Shown one piece after another: positions 1-9,621 of a stretch of 64,000 bases of DNA (the stretch's first letter is position 1; the number at the start of each line of letters is the position of its first letter). A program made the translations under genes and the position numbers. Origin of the DNA: Dyella mobilis (GTDB taxonomy: Bacteria; Pseudomonadota; Gammaproteobacteria; Xanthomonadales; Rhodanobacteraceae); contig NZ_JADIKF010000037.1 in assembly GCF_016904945.1 (NCBI RefSeq), positions 62,001 through 126,000 of the forward strand, read 5' to 3'. A model generated the notes under the pieces. The model was not told the origin of the DNA, ran no database searches, and saw nothing but the letters and a program-made list of their open reading frames with translations.

Positions 1-1
1 A

Positions 2-1717
2 CTGCATTGGCTTTCCGGTTACGTGGCCGGAGTCGCCTCGCAACGCCTCGCTGGCGCAAAGGCCTCCCACGCCGAACACCCGGCCGCCGCCACGGAGGCG
101 CAGGCGCGACTGACCGTGCTTTACGGCAGCCAGACCGGCAATGCCAAGCGGATCGCCGAAGACCTCGGACGGCGCGCCACCTCGGCGGGCCTCGCGGTCC
201 GCGTGGTGCGTGCCGACGCCTACCCCACCCGCGAACTCAAGCAGGAACGCCTGCTGTATCTCGTCGTCAGTACCCAGGGCGATGCCGAGCCGCCGGATGA
301 TTCGCGCGCACTGGTGGAATTTCTCAATGGCGCACGCGCACCGAAACTGGAAGGCCTGCGCTACGCGGTGCTGGGTCTGGGCGACTCGAGCTATCCGCAG
401 TTTTGCGCCATCGGCCGCCAGCTCGACGAGCGCCTGGCCACGCTGGGGGCGCAGCGCCTGCTCCCCACCGGCGAGGCGGACGTCGACCTGGAAACCGTCA
501 CCCAGCCCTGGCTGGAGCAGGCCCTGCAGCAGGCTCGCGAACAGCTCAAGACGTCCACGCCGCTGGCCAAGGTCACCACGTTGCGCACCGCGCGCAGCAC
601 GCCAACCTGGCACCGCGAGCAACCGTTTGCCGCCCCGCTGCTGCTCAACCAGCGCATTACCGGGCGCGACAGCGACCGCGACGTGAGGCACATCGAGCTG
701 TCGCTGGAAGGTTCCGGCCTGCGCTACACGCCGGGCGATGCGCTCGGCGTATGGCCGACCCAGGCGCCCGAACTGGTGGAGGCAGTGCTGGATACGCTGC
801 ACCTGGACGGCGCCGCCACGGTGCGCGCCGGCACCGACGAGCTGCCCTTGCGCACCTGGCTGAGCGAACGGCGCGAACTGACCCAGCTGACGCGACCCTT
901 CTTCGCGGCACACGCCGAACGCAGCGGCGACACGCGCTTGCAGGATTTCCTGGCGCCGGCAGCGCGCGACCAACTCGCCGACCTGTTCGCGCGCTGGCAG
1001 GTCCTCGATCTGCTGCGCCGCCATCCGGTGGAATGGACGCCCGACGCCCTGGTAGCGGCACTTCGCCCCCTAGCGCCGCGGCTCTACTCGATTGCATCCA
1101 GCCAATCGGTGGTCGGCGAAGAAGTGCACCTGACCGTCAGCCACGTCGACTACGCGATCGACGGCGACGCGCGCTGGGGTGCAGCCAGCCGCTATCTGGC
1201 CGGACGCGCTGAAGGCGAATCCGTCCCGGTGTTTATCGAAGCCAACGAGCGCTTCCACCTCCCGGCCGATGACCGCGACATCATCATGATCGGTCCTGGC
1301 ACCGGCGTGGCGCCCTTCCGGGCCTTCGTGCAGGAGCGCGCCGAACACGCTGCCAACGGACGCAATTGGCTGCTGTTCGGCAACCCGCATTTCCAGTCGG
1401 ACTTTCTCTACCAGGTGGAATGGCAGCAAGCCCTGAAGAACGGGCAACTGCATCGCCTCGACCTGGCGTTCTCGCGCGATCAGGCCGACAAGGTCTACGT
1501 GCAGCATCGCCTGCGCGAACAGGGGCGCCGTTTGTACGAATGGCTGGACGGTGGCGCACACCTTTATGTCTGCGGCGATGCCAGCCGCATGGCCAAGGAC
1601 GTGCACGGCGCGTTGATCGACATCGTCGCCGAGCACGGCCAGCGTACGGCGGAAGACGCCGAGGCCTGGTTGAACCAGTTGATCCAGCAGGGCCGCTACG
1701 CCCGCGACGTGTATTGA
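2..1717 (+). CDS. cysJ: Sulfite reductase [NADPH] flavoprotein alpha-component (5' end outside window)
   Basis: Carries electrons from NADPH through FAD and FMN to the CysI haemoprotein in cytoplasmic sulfite reduction. The frame is open to the window edge, and the residues before the first possible start ([10 protein letters not shown]) match the N-terminal region of CysJ, where E. coli has LAWVSGYFWG. The gene therefore begins upstream and the GTG at 23 is internal. Visible in order: a flavodoxin domain ([15 protein letters not shown], then STQGDAEPP and [12 protein letters not shown]), the FAD-binding stretch (RLYSIASSQ), the NADPH domain ([28 protein letters not shown]) and the family-typical end RDVY. 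The stop lies 8 bases before cysI, so the two are co-transcribed. Confidence 0.97.
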   Translation: MHWLSGYVAGVASQRLAGAKASHAEHPAAATEAQARLTVLYGSQTGNAKRIAEDLGRRATSAGLAVRVVRADAYPTRELKQERLLYLVVSTQGDAEPPDDSRALVEFLNGARAPKLEGLRYAVLGLGDSSYPQFCAIGRQLDERLATLGAQRLLPTGEADVDLETVTQPWLEQALQQAREQLKTSTPLAKVTTLRTARSTPTWHREQPFAAPLLLNQRITGRDSDRDVRHIELSLEGSGLRYTPGDALGVWPTQAPELVEAVLDTLHLDGAATVRAGTDELPLRTWLSERRELTQLTRPFFAAHAERSGDTRLQDFLAPAARDQLADLFARWQVLDLLRRHPVEWTPDALVAALRPLAPRLYSIASSQSVVGEEVHLTVSHVDYAIDGDARWGAASRYLAGRAEGESVPVFIEANERFHLPADDRDIIMIGPGTGVAPFRAFVQERAEHAANGRNWLLFGNPHFQSDFLYQVEWQQALKNGQLHRLDLAFSRDQADKVYVQHRLREQGRRLYEWLDGGAHLYVCGDASRMAKDVHGALIDIVAEHGQRTAEDAEAWLNQLIQQGRYARDVY

Positions 1718-1725
1718 GAATTGCG

Positions 1726-3423
1726 ATGAGCGACAACGACGTTTCCGAACTCGAGCACATCAAGGCAAACAGCCGCCTGCTGCGCGGCACTTTGGTGGAA
1801 GGCCTGGCCAACCCGGTCACCGGCGCCATCAGCGACGACGACAACAAGCTGCTGAAATTCCACGGCAGCTATCAACAGGACGATCGCGACCTGCGCGAGG
1901 AACGGCGCAAGCAGAAGCTGGAGCCCGCCTATCAGTTCATGGTGCGTGCGCGCCTTGCCGGCGGCGTGCTGAGCCCCGCGCAATGGCTAGCGTTCGATCA
2001 CATCGCGCGCACCTGGGCCAATCACACGCTGCGCATCACCACGCGCCAGACATTCCAGTTGCATGGCATCCTCAAGCACGACCTGAAGCGCTCGATCGCG
2101 GCGATGAACGACGCGCTGGTCAGCACCATCGCCGCTTGCGGCGACGTCAATCGCAACGTAGTGGCAAGTGCCAACCCGGTCGCGACGCCTGCGCACCGCC
2201 TCGCCTATCGCTGGGCGGAACGCCTGTCCGAACACCTCAAGCCGAAGACGCGCGCGTACCACGAAATCTGGCTGGACGAGAAACTCGTGGGCGGCGGCGA
2301 AGAAGAAAGCGAACCGCTATACGGCGCCACCTACTTGCCGCGCAAATTCAAGATCGGCGTGGCGGTTCCGCCCACCAACGACATCGACGTTTTTGCGCAG
2401 GACCTTGGACTGATCGCGATCATCGAACACGGCGAGTTGCTGGGCTTCAATGTCGCCATCGGCGGCGGCATGGGTGCAACTCACGGCGATGCCAGCACCT
2501 ACCCTCGCCTTGGCACGGTGATTGGCTTCGTAATACCCGAGCAACTGTTGCGCACTGCCGAAGGCGTTATCGAAGTGCAGCGCGACTACGGCGATCGCAA
2601 AGAGCGCAAACATGCCAGGCTGAAGTACACGCTCGATCGCCTGGGCGCGGCTGCGTTCAAGGCGGAGCTCGAGCGGCGCATCGGCTTCGCGCTGCAAGCC
2701 TCGCGCCCCTACCGTTTCGATCACAACGGCGACCGCTATGGCTGGACCGAAGGCGACGACGGCCGCTGGCACCTGACTTTACAGATCGAATCGGGCCGTC
2801 TTGCCGACCTCCCCGGCCAACCGCATCTCAGCGGCTTGCGCGCCATTGCCCAAGAGCATCAGGGCGATTTCCGCATGACCTGCAATCAAAACCTGGTCAT
2901 CGCCAACGTCCCAACGGCGCAGCGCGCGCGCATCGACCAACTGGTCGCCGAATACAAGCTGGACGACTACCGCAGGCTCAGCGGCATCCGCCGCCACGTG
3001 GTCGCCTGCGTGGCCCTGCCTACCTGCGGACTGGCGATGGCCGAGAGCGAGCGCTACGTGCCGCAATTGCTGCCGAAGCTGGAAGCCCTGCTGGACCGGC
3101 ACGGCCTGCTGGAAGAACCGATCCTGCTGCGCCTGTCCGGCTGCCCGAATGGCTGCTCGCGCCCGTATCTGGGCGAAATCGCACTGGTCGGCCGCGCGAT
3201 CGGCCGCTACGACCTGCGGCTTGGCGCCGATTTCGCCGGCCAGCGACTCAACCGCGTGCTGCGCGAAAACATCGACGAAGCGGAAATCCTGCGCGAACTC
3301 GACGAGCTCTTCACTCGTTATGCCAAAGAGCGCGACGCGCAGGAACGTTTCGGCGATTTTCTCGTGCGCAGCGGCCTTCTGCCTGCAGCACAGCATGCCA
3401 TTGAGGTAGAGGTATTCGCATGA
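1726..3423 (+). CDS. cysI: Sulfite reductase [NADPH] hemoprotein beta-component
   Basis: Six-electron reduction of sulfite to sulfide, with CysJ as electron donor. The product is 565 residues, close to the 570 of E. coli. The four cysteines that hold the 4Fe-4S cluster and sirohaem are present as C-x5-C (C428, C434, in [11 protein letters not shown]) and C-x3-C (C473, C477, in [11 protein letters not shown]). The ATG at 1726 ([13 protein letters not shown]) was chosen because upstream in-frame codons overlap cysJ and do not resemble CysI. The stop overlaps the cysH start in an ATGA arrangement. The sirohaem it needs is made by cysG at 7994. Confidence 0.98.
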   Translation: MSDNDVSELEHIKANSRLLRGTLVEGLANPVTGAISDDDNKLLKFHGSYQQDDRDLREERRKQKLEPAYQFMVRARLAGGVLSPAQWLAFDHIARTWANHTLRITTRQTFQLHGILKHDLKRSIAAMNDALVSTIAACGDVNRNVVASANPVATPAHRLAYRWAERLSEHLKPKTRAYHEIWLDEKLVGGGEEESEPLYGATYLPRKFKIGVAVPPTNDIDVFAQDLGLIAIIEHGELLGFNVAIGGGMGATHGDASTYPRLGTVIGFVIPEQLLRTAEGVIEVQRDYGDRKERKHARLKYTLDRLGAAAFKAELERRIGFALQASRPYRFDHNGDRYGWTEGDDGRWHLTLQIESGRLADLPGQPHLSGLRAIAQEHQGDFRMTCNQNLVIANVPTAQRARIDQLVAEYKLDDYRRLSGIRRHVVACVALPTCGLAMAESERYVPQLLPKLEALLDRHGLLEEPILLRLSGCPNGCSRPYLGEIALVGRAIGRYDLRLGADFAGQRLNRVLRENIDEAEILRELDELFTRYAKERDAQERFGDFLVRSGLLPAAQHAIEVEVFA

Positions 3424-4142
3424 GCCTGCCCAGTCCGGAGCTTGCCGCGCGCGATCCGAACACCCTCGCCAAACTCGATGCGTGGCTGTTGGGCCGTACC
3501 GCCGAAGAACGGGTGGAGTGGGCGTTGCGCGAGCTTCCCGGCGCGCACGTACTGTCGTCCAGCTTCGGCGCGCAATCGGCGGTGTCATTGCATCTGCTCA
3601 CGCAGCAGTTGCCTTCCATTCCAGTCATCGTGGTCGATACGGGGTACCTCTTTGCCGAGACCTATCGGTTTATCGATGCCCTGACTGAACGTCTGTCGCT
3701 CAATCTGCACGTGGTACGCCCGGCGCTGACGCCCGCGTGGCTGGAAGCACGGCATGGCCAGCTGTGGAACCAGGGACGCGAAGGAATCGACCGCTACAAC
3801 CGGCTGGCCAAGGTAGAGCCCATGCAGCAGGCATTGGCCACGCTTGAAGCGGGCACCTGGTTTGCCGGCCTGCGTCGTCAACAGTCGCTGAGTCGTGCCG
3901 CAACGCCCGTGCTCGACCACCGCCAGGGCCGCTGGAAAATGCACCCCATCATCGATTGGACCGATCGCGACATCGGCCTTTATCTGCGCCGCCACGACCT
4001 GCCTTACCACCCGCTGTGGGACAAGGGTTATGTCTCGATCGGAGACACCCACACCACGGCCCGCTGGGAGCCGGGCATGCGCGAAGAGGACACCCGCTTT
4101 TTCGGCATCAAGCGCGAATGCGGATTGCACCTGGACGTGTGA
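3420..4142 (+). CDS. cysH: Phosphoadenosine phosphosulfate (PAPS) reductase, thioredoxin-dependent
   Basis: Reduces PAPS to sulfite and adenosine 3',5'-bisphosphate. The 240-residue protein has the N-type ATP pyrophosphatase fold ([15 protein letters not shown], then [13 protein letters not shown]) and ends in the catalytic motif ECGLH with Cys234. The extra CC and CxxC cysteines that bind an Fe-S cluster in APS reductases are absent, so PAPS rather than APS should be the substrate. This agrees with the APS kinase domain encoded by the next gene. Translation is probably coupled to cysI through the ATGA overlap. Confidence 0.96.
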   Translation: MSLPSPELAARDPNTLAKLDAWLLGRTAEERVEWALRELPGAHVLSSSFGAQSAVSLHLLTQQLPSIPVIVVDTGYLFAETYRFIDALTERLSLNLHVVRPALTPAWLEARHGQLWNQGREGIDRYNRLAKVEPMQQALATLEAGTWFAGLRRQQSLSRAATPVLDHRQGRWKMHPIIDWTDRDIGLYLRRHDLPYHPLWDKGYVSIGDTHTTARWEPGMREEDTRFFGIKRECGLHLDV

Positions 4143-4206
4143 ACTTCCCGCAACACCCAAACGAGCTTCACAAAAAAGCATCTGATCAGCCCCGACGAGG
4201 AAACCT

Positions 4207-5952
4207 ATGAACGCCGTTGCCGCCGAGATCGCCTCGGCCGAACACAATGCACTGGTGGCGCCGCATGGCGGCGTCCTGCGCGAACTCTATCTGCCGCCGG
4301 AAGAGGCCGAAGCACTCAAGCGGCGCAGCGCCTCGCTGCCGCAGTGGACGCTCAACCAGCGCCAGCTATGCGACCTCGAACTGCTGCTCAACGGCGGCTT
4401 CTCGCCCTTGCAAGGCTTTCTTGGCCGGGCCGACTACGATGGCGTGGTCGCCCACATGCGACTGGCGGATGGCACCTTGTGGCCGATCCCGATCACGCTG
4501 GATGTGGATGAAGCCTTCGCGGCAAGTCTTGCCGAAGGCGCCGAGATCAGCCTCAACGATACACAGGGCACGCCGCTGGCTGTGCTGACGGTCGAAGACA
4601 TCTACTTTCCCGATCACCTCGCCGAAGCGCGGCAAGTGTTCGGCACCACTGATCGCACGCATCCGGGTGTCGCCGAATTGCTGGACCGCACCGGCTCGGT
4701 GTACCTGGGTGGCAAACTGAAAGGTATTCAAGCGCCTTCGCACTACGACTTCTCGACGTTGCGCCTGGGGCCGCGCCAGTTGCGCGAGTGGTTTGCAGAA
4801 CAAGGCTGGCACCGCATCGTGGCGTTCCAGACGCGCAACCCGATGCATCGCGCGCATCGCGAATTGACTTTGCGCGCGGCGGAAAAGGTCGGCGCCAAAC
4901 TGCTGATCCAGCCTTCCGTCGGGCGCACCAAGCCAGGCGACGTCGATCACTACACGCGCGTGCGCTGCTATCGCGCACTGATCGAGCACTATCCCAAGCA
5001 GCACGCCACGCTTTCGCTGCTGCCGCTGGCGATGCGCATGGGCGGTCCGCGCGAAGCGCTGTGGCACGCCATCATCCGCAAGAACCACGGCGCCAGTCAC
5101 TTCATCGTGGGACGCGACCATGCCGGCCCGGGCAAGGATTCGCAAGGAAAACCGTTCTACGACCCCTACGCCGCACAAGAATTGCTGGCCAGGCATCAGG
5201 ACGAGCTGGGCATCGGCATAGTGCCCTTCCCCGCCATGGTCTATGCCGCCAATCGCGACACCTACCTGCCGCAGACCGAAGTGGAGCCGCATGACGAAGT
5301 ACGCGACATTTCCGGCACCGAATTGCGCCGACGCTTGCATCAGGGCGAAGCCATCCCGGAATGGTTCACCTTTCCCGAGGTGGTGAAGATCCTGCGCGAA
5401 CGTCATCCCGCGCGCGCGCAGCAAGGCTTTGCGCTGTTCTTCACCGGACTGTCCGGGTCGGGCAAATCCACGGTGGCACAGGCCGTTCTGGCCCGATTGC
5501 TGGAAACCGGCAGCCGCCCTGTCACCGTGCTGGACGGCGACGAAGTACGTCGGCATCTGTCCAAGGGACTGGGCTTCTCGCGCGAAGACCGCAACGCCAA
5601 CATCACGCGCATCGGCTACGTAGCCAGCGAAGTCGTCCGCCACGGCGGTATCGCGATCTGCGCACCGATCGCTCCCTATGCCGAAGCGCGTACCGAAGCT
5701 CGGCAGCTGGTGCAATCACATGGGCGCTTCGTGGAAATCCACGTTTCCACACCGCTGGAAGTGTGCGAATCGCGCGATCGCAAAGGGCTTTACGCGGCAG
5801 CACGAGCGGGCAAGATCAAGGGCTTTACCGGCATCGATGATCCTTACGAAACACCCGCAGCACCGGAATTGCGCCTGGATACGAGCGCAATCAGCGTGGC
5901 GGACGCTGCCGAGCACGTCGTGGCGTGGTTGCGCGAACAGGGATTGGTCTGA
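4207..5952 (+). CDS. cysC: Bifunctional sulfate adenylyltransferase / adenylylsulfate kinase (Sat-CysC fusion)
   Basis: Activates sulfate to APS and phosphorylates it to PAPS. Residues 1 to about 400 are a Sat-type ATP sulfurylase: QTRNP at 208-212 followed by the HxxH pair H214/H217, then GRDHAGPG and a C-terminal part with DISGTELRR. From about residue 408 an APS kinase follows, with the P-loop GLSGSGKST (K420), LDGDEVRRHLS, the adenylylsulfate region FSREDRNANI and KGFTGIDDPYE. At 581 residues it has the full length for both halves. It starts 64 bases after cysH behind a gagg ribosome site. Many gammaproteobacteria use CysD plus CysN(C) instead, so this single-chain version is notable. Confidence 0.95.
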   Translation: MNAVAAEIASAEHNALVAPHGGVLRELYLPPEEAEALKRRSASLPQWTLNQRQLCDLELLLNGGFSPLQGFLGRADYDGVVAHMRLADGTLWPIPITLDVDEAFAASLAEGAEISLNDTQGTPLAVLTVEDIYFPDHLAEARQVFGTTDRTHPGVAELLDRTGSVYLGGKLKGIQAPSHYDFSTLRLGPRQLREWFAEQGWHRIVAFQTRNPMHRAHRELTLRAAEKVGAKLLIQPSVGRTKPGDVDHYTRVRCYRALIEHYPKQHATLSLLPLAMRMGGPREALWHAIIRKNHGASHFIVGRDHAGPGKDSQGKPFYDPYAAQELLARHQDELGIGIVPFPAMVYAANRDTYLPQTEVEPHDEVRDISGTELRRRLHQGEAIPEWFTFPEVVKILRERHPARAQQGFALFFTGLSGSGKSTVAQAVLARLLETGSRPVTVLDGDEVRRHLSKGLGFSREDRNANITRIGYVASEVVRHGGIAICAPIAPYAEARTEARQLVQSHGRFVEIHVSTPLEVCESRDRKGLYAAARAGKIKGFTGIDDPYETPAAPELRLDTSAISVADAAEHVVAWLREQGLV

Positions 5953-5961
5953 AGTGGAAGT

Positions 5962-5991
5962 GCCCTGCACGCCTCAAGCGGCGTGCAGGGC
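5962..5991. terminator. Perfect 12-bp hairpin between convergent genes
   Basis: gccctgcacgcc at 5962-5973, a 6-base loop, then the exact reverse complement at 5980-5991. It sits 10 bases after the sat-cysC stop and 9 bases from the end of the convergent DUF4019 gene. There is no strong T tract on either side. It is read as a bidirectional transcript end. Confidence 0.6.
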
Positions 5992-6000
5992 AAGCACGAT

Positions 6001-6516
6001 TTACTTGGCGGCTGCGGGCGCAGACGCCCCCGGCGCACCGCCCTGAGCCTGCGGCGGCTGAGCGGGGCGCACGATGTACCCCACCGGCTGCCAACTGGAA
6101 CCGTTCTGCGCCATGGAAACCGTTTCCACCGTGGCCGCCTTGGCGAACCGGGTGGAATAGATCACGTTGAGATACTGCCCCGCCGGCATGCCTTGCGGGT
6201 TGTCGACCTTGCTTACGCCCACCCAGTTGCGACTCTGCTGCGCACCAGCCTGTTGACGCACGTCGGCGATGTATTTGTTCCAATCGGCCTGGTTCACGTT
6301 CTTCTGCATGGTCGGGCTGCTCGCCTTCCACATGGCATCCGCCTGATTGGCGTCAGCCTGGGCGACCCATTTGCCTGCCGCGGCGATGGCTTTTTCCAAA
6401 CCGGAGGGCGCCTGCTGCGCCATGGCGGCACCCGCGCCGAACAGCGCCGCGGAAACTATGCATCCACGAATCGCGCGCCGGATCGGCGACGAGTGGGAAT
6501 GGGTGGCGAACATCAT
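6001..6516 (-). CDS. DUF4019-family secreted protein
   Basis: A small exported protein of unknown function, about 171 residues. The start is placed at 6516 because AAGGAG lies 7 bases before an ATG-ATG pair there; the longer reading from 6546 would include that ribosome site. The N-terminus is a signal peptide (RRAIRG followed by a hydrophobic stretch ending AMAQQ). The mature part contains W and DxA motifs usual for DUF4019 (LEKAIAAAGKWVAQADAN, NWVGVSKVDNPQG, YLNVIYSTRFA). The tail is rich in P, Q, G and A. Neighbours are sulfate genes, but nothing ties it to them functionally. Confidence 0.75.
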   Translation of the reverse strand: MMFATHSHSSPIRRAIRGCIVSAALFGAGAAMAQQAPSGLEKAIAAAGKWVAQADANQADAMWKASSPTMQKNVNQADWNKYIADVRQQAGAQQSRNWVGVSKVDNPQGMPAGQYLNVIYSTRFAKAATVETVSMAQNGSSWQPVGYIVRPAQPPQAQGGAPGASAPAAAK

Positions 6517-6694
6517 GAAGAATCTCCTTGCGAAAGAGCGGTCCATTCACGCCGAATGGCCTGCCATGCTGATGACATCGCGCAGGTTCAATGCGCGAGT
6601 CATCGTGTCATGGCGGTGCAAGGTTCGCCTTCAGGGTAGGCCTAAAAGATTGTCCGCTTGCGACTTCAGATAAGGTCGCTGCCGGCTGGCACTT

Positions 6695-7699
6695 TCAGGC
6701 GGCGCGCGAGGTTCGGCGAACTCCGCGTTGCTGCGACTCGCTCCAGAGCGGCGGCGTGGGCCAATTGGCCTCCGCATGGCCAGCCACCACCCGGCGCAGT
6801 TCGGCTTCGTCGATCTGCGGCGCGACCAGTCGTGCCAGTTGCGCCACGTAGCTGCGCAACACGTGATCGCGGCGCAGTACCAGCCAGCTGGTGCATACCG
6901 GCAGCAGGCCGTCGATATCGAGCGTCACCAGTTCGCGCGCATCCGCCGCACCGATGGCCATCTCAGCCAGCACCCCCACGCCCAGGCCGGCCAGCACGTA
7001 GGTCTTGATCAAGTCCGCATCGGCCGACGTGCAGGCAACGCGCGGCGTGAGGTTCGCTGCGGCAAAGGCGCGGCGCAACGACGATTCCGGCTGCAGCGAC
7101 GATTCGTAGCTGACCAGCGGGTATTCGGCCAGATCCTGGATGCGCAGCGGCCGCCCCAGTTTCGCCAGCGGGTGCCCCTGAGGGACCACGGCGCGGCGAT
7201 ACCAGCGGAACAGCGGCACGGCTATGCCGCCCTCGGGCGGCGTGCCGCTGGTGCTGACGATCACCAGGTCGACCTCCCCGCTCTCGAACAGACCGATGAT
7301 GCGGCCTTCGCCCTGCGGACGGATGTGCACGCCCAGGTCCGGATATTGCTGCTTCAGGCGGGCAATCGCCTCGGGCAGAACGAATCGCGCCTGGGTATGC
7401 GTGGTGGCCAGCGAGAGTTCGCCATGGGCCTCTTCGCGCAGGTTGGCGGCCAGCGCCCGGATGTTGCGCGCCTCGTGCAAGATGCTGCGCGCCCGTTCCA
7501 GCACCTGGCTGCCCGCCGGAGTGATGGCGTCGAGACTCTTGCCGCGACGGGTAAACACCTGGAAACCCAGCTCGCCTTCCAGTTGCTTGAGTTGCTTGCT
7601 GATGCCCGATTGGGTGGCGTGGACGTTGTCGGCGGCCAAGGTGATGTTCAGGCCGGCGTCGGCGATGGCGACGATGTAGCGAAGTTGCGTAAGGGTCAT
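6695..7699 (-). CDS. cysB: CysB-type LysR-family transcriptional regulator
   Basis: Likely activator of the sulfate assimilation genes. The 334-residue protein has an N-terminal winged helix-turn-helix (LTQLRYIVAIADAGLNITLAA, then TQSGISKQLKQLE), the CysB signature THTQARFVLPEAI, and a periplasmic-binding-like effector domain with ALAEMAIG and LLP motifs. It is slightly longer at the C-terminus than E. coli CysB (about 324). The ATG at 7699 (MTLTQLRY) has GGAG 9 bases upstream; the extension to 7774 adds residues unlike LysR proteins. It is divergent from cysG and lies beside cysJIH and sat-cysC, which supports the cys regulon role. The inducer (N-acetylserine in enterics) is not shown by sequence. 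Confidence 0.9.
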   Translation of the reverse strand: MTLTQLRYIVAIADAGLNITLAADNVHATQSGISKQLKQLEGELGFQVFTRRGKSLDAITPAGSQVLERARSILHEARNIRALAANLREEAHGELSLATTHTQARFVLPEAIARLKQQYPDLGVHIRPQGEGRIIGLFESGEVDLVIVSTSGTPPEGGIAVPLFRWYRRAVVPQGHPLAKLGRPLRIQDLAEYPLVSYESSLQPESSLRRAFAAANLTPRVACTSADADLIKTYVLAGLGVGVLAEMAIGAADARELVTLDIDGLLPVCTSWLVLRRDHVLRSYVAQLARLVAPQIDEAELRRVVAGHAEANWPTPPLWSESQQRGVRRTSRAA

Positions 7700-7993
7700 G
7701 AGGTCGGCTCCAGGGTGGGTTGCGTGCAGGTCTGTGCGTTGCGCATCGCGCCGCACATACAGCTCGCACACCACCGTGGATGACGTTTCATTGCGATCTC
7801 CGGACCATTCCCAACTCGCGTGTCGATCGACCTTAACACAGCGTTATTTGGACGTCTATACACCTATAAGTCTTTTAGTTGGATCTCTTTCGCTATGTCC
7901 TGCAAGCCATATCTACGGTCTTTGCGGCCATTTCCGCTTCCCGGATCGCCGCATTAGCTTGACTGACACTCCTTTCGATGCCGGATCCGATCC
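7700..7993. promoter_or_regulatory. Divergent cysB-cysG control region
   Basis: 294 bases with no convincing gene. It is markedly A/T-richer than the flanks at about 7838-7905 (ttatttgg, tatacacctataagtcttttagttgg), where promoters for both genes and CysB contacts would be expected. I could not fix a -35/-10 pair. Confidence 0.45.
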
Positions 7994-9424
7994 ATGCAGC
8001 TGTATCCCTTGTTTGCCGACCTGAGCGGCCGCCCGGTGCTGGTGGTGGGCGGCGGCGACGTGGCGGCCAGAAAGGCCTCCATGCTGCTGCGCGCCGGGGC
8101 CACGGTAACGGTCGGCGCCCCCGTACTGGGGCCCGAACTGCGCGAGTTGGTGCAACAGGGGCGCGTGGCGTACCGGGACGGCGCCTATCAGCCGGGCTGG
8201 CAGGACGGCACCTGGCTGGTGGTCGCGGCCACCCGCTCGCGCCCGCTGAACAGCCGCATCGCCGCTGATGGGCATGCCCGGCAGCGCCTGGTGAACGTGG
8301 TGGACGATCCGGCGCTTTCGAGTTTCCAGGTGCCGGCCGTCATCGATCGTTCGCCGCTGCTGGTGGCGATATCGAGCAGCGGCGTCGCACCGGTATTGGC
8401 ACGCCGGCTGCGCGAGCGCATTGAGAGCCTGATCGATCCGGCACTGGGCTCGCTGCTGCAACTGGCGCAGCGTTATCGTGCGCGCATCCGCGCCCGCTAC
8501 GCCGATCTCGGCACGCGCCGCCGCTTCTACGACTGGCTGCACGACGGCCCGGTAAATGCCTCGCTGCGCGCCTCCCAACCCTTGCACGCCGAGCAGCAAC
8601 TGGTGGCCGCGCTGGCCCGGCACGACGAAAGCAAGCCGCAGGGATCGGTCGCCCTGGTTGGCGCCGGCCCCGGCGATCCGGGCCTGCTGACGCTGCACGC
8701 GCTGCGCGCGCTCAACGAGGCGGACGTGATCCTGCACGACGAGCTGATCAGCCCGCAGGTACTGGACCTGGCGCGCCGCGATGCCGTGCAGATTGCCGTC
8801 GGCAAGCGCGGCGGCGGCACGCATACGCCGCAGGAAACCATTCACGCGCTGCTGCTGGAACATGCTCAGGCGGGACGCCGCGTGGTGCGCCTCAAGGGCG
8901 GCGATCCGTTCGTGTTCGGCCGCGGCGGCGAAGAGCTGGCGTTCCTGCGCGAGCATGGCATCGCCTGCGAAGTGGTGCCGGGTATCACGGCGGCGCTGGC
9001 CTGCGCTGCATACAGCGGAGTGCCGCTGACGCATCGCGATCACGCACAATCCGTGCGGCTGGTTACCGCCCACTGCCAGCAATCGCTGGACACGCTCGAT
9101 TGGGCCGATCTTGCGCGCGAGCGACAAACTTTGGCCGTCTATATGGGCGTCGCCAAACTGGAAGAAATCACGCGCCAGCTGGTGGCGCACGGACGCAGTG
9201 CCAGCACCCCGTTCGCCCTGGTCGAGAATGGCTCGCTACCCACCCAGCGCACGCTGGTGGGAACACTCGGCGAACTGCCCGCCCTGGCGACGAGGCACGC
9301 GGTTCGCGCGCCGGCCCTGCTCATTCTGGGTGAGGTAGCCGCGCAAGCCGAATCCTCGCATTGGTATGGGGAATTGCTGGGTGCAGTCGCCGCCAAGGCA
9401 CCCGCCCTGGCCAACGCAGCCTGA
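7994..9424 (+). CDS. cysG: Sirohaem synthase CysG (trifunctional)
   Basis: Makes sirohaem from uroporphyrinogen III: two S-adenosylmethionine-dependent methylations, NAD-dependent oxidation to sirohydrochlorin, then iron insertion. Of 476 residues, the first ~210 form the dehydrogenase/ferrochelatase half ([13 protein letters not shown] near 17-27; S128 in [11 protein letters not shown], the serine phosphorylated in Salmonella CysG). The rest is the methyltransferase half ([14 protein letters not shown] near 221, [36 protein letters not shown]). Sirohaem is the CysI cofactor, which explains its place next to the cys genes. A strong terminator follows. Confidence 0.96.
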   Translation: MQLYPLFADLSGRPVLVVGGGDVAARKASMLLRAGATVTVGAPVLGPELRELVQQGRVAYRDGAYQPGWQDGTWLVVAATRSRPLNSRIAADGHARQRLVNVVDDPALSSFQVPAVIDRSPLLVAISSSGVAPVLARRLRERIESLIDPALGSLLQLAQRYRARIRARYADLGTRRRFYDWLHDGPVNASLRASQPLHAEQQLVAALARHDESKPQGSVALVGAGPGDPGLLTLHALRALNEADVILHDELISPQVLDLARRDAVQIAVGKRGGGTHTPQETIHALLLEHAQAGRRVVRLKGGDPFVFGRGGEELAFLREHGIACEVVPGITAALACAAYSGVPLTHRDHAQSVRLVTAHCQQSLDTLDWADLARERQTLAVYMGVAKLEEITRQLVAHGRSASTPFALVENGSLPTQRTLVGTLGELPALATRHAVRAPALLILGEVAAQAESSHWYGELLGAVAAKAPALANAA

Positions 9425-9457
9425 CGGTGCCGACCCATTCACCCAGGATTTCAAGGC

Positions 9458-9492
9458 GCGGCGAGACGGAACGCTCGCCGCAGCTTTTTTTT
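9458..9492 (+). terminator. Rho-independent terminator of cysG
   Basis: Stem gcggcgag (9458-9465) with ctcgccgc (9474-9481), an 8-base loop, then agc and a run of eight T (9485-9492). Confidence 0.88.
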
Positions 9493-9621
9493 GCGAAATT
9501 TCCGTTAGTTAGCAACGAAAAGGGCTGAACCCGTCCCAACCCCGAAGCACTCGCTCGACAACCGATTCGTGTCAGTCACGTTACAGTTCACATTCCCTGA
9601 CATGACAGGCCGTCGGACTGC

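Noticed and set aside
7..300. 97-residue frame at the left edge
   Set aside because: It is the +1 shadow of cysJ; its Arg/Pro-rich composition is an artefact of the GC-rich coding strand.
6516..6546. Longer start of the DUF4019 protein
   Set aside because: It would place the strong AAGGAG site inside the gene, and the extra ten residues weaken the signal peptide.
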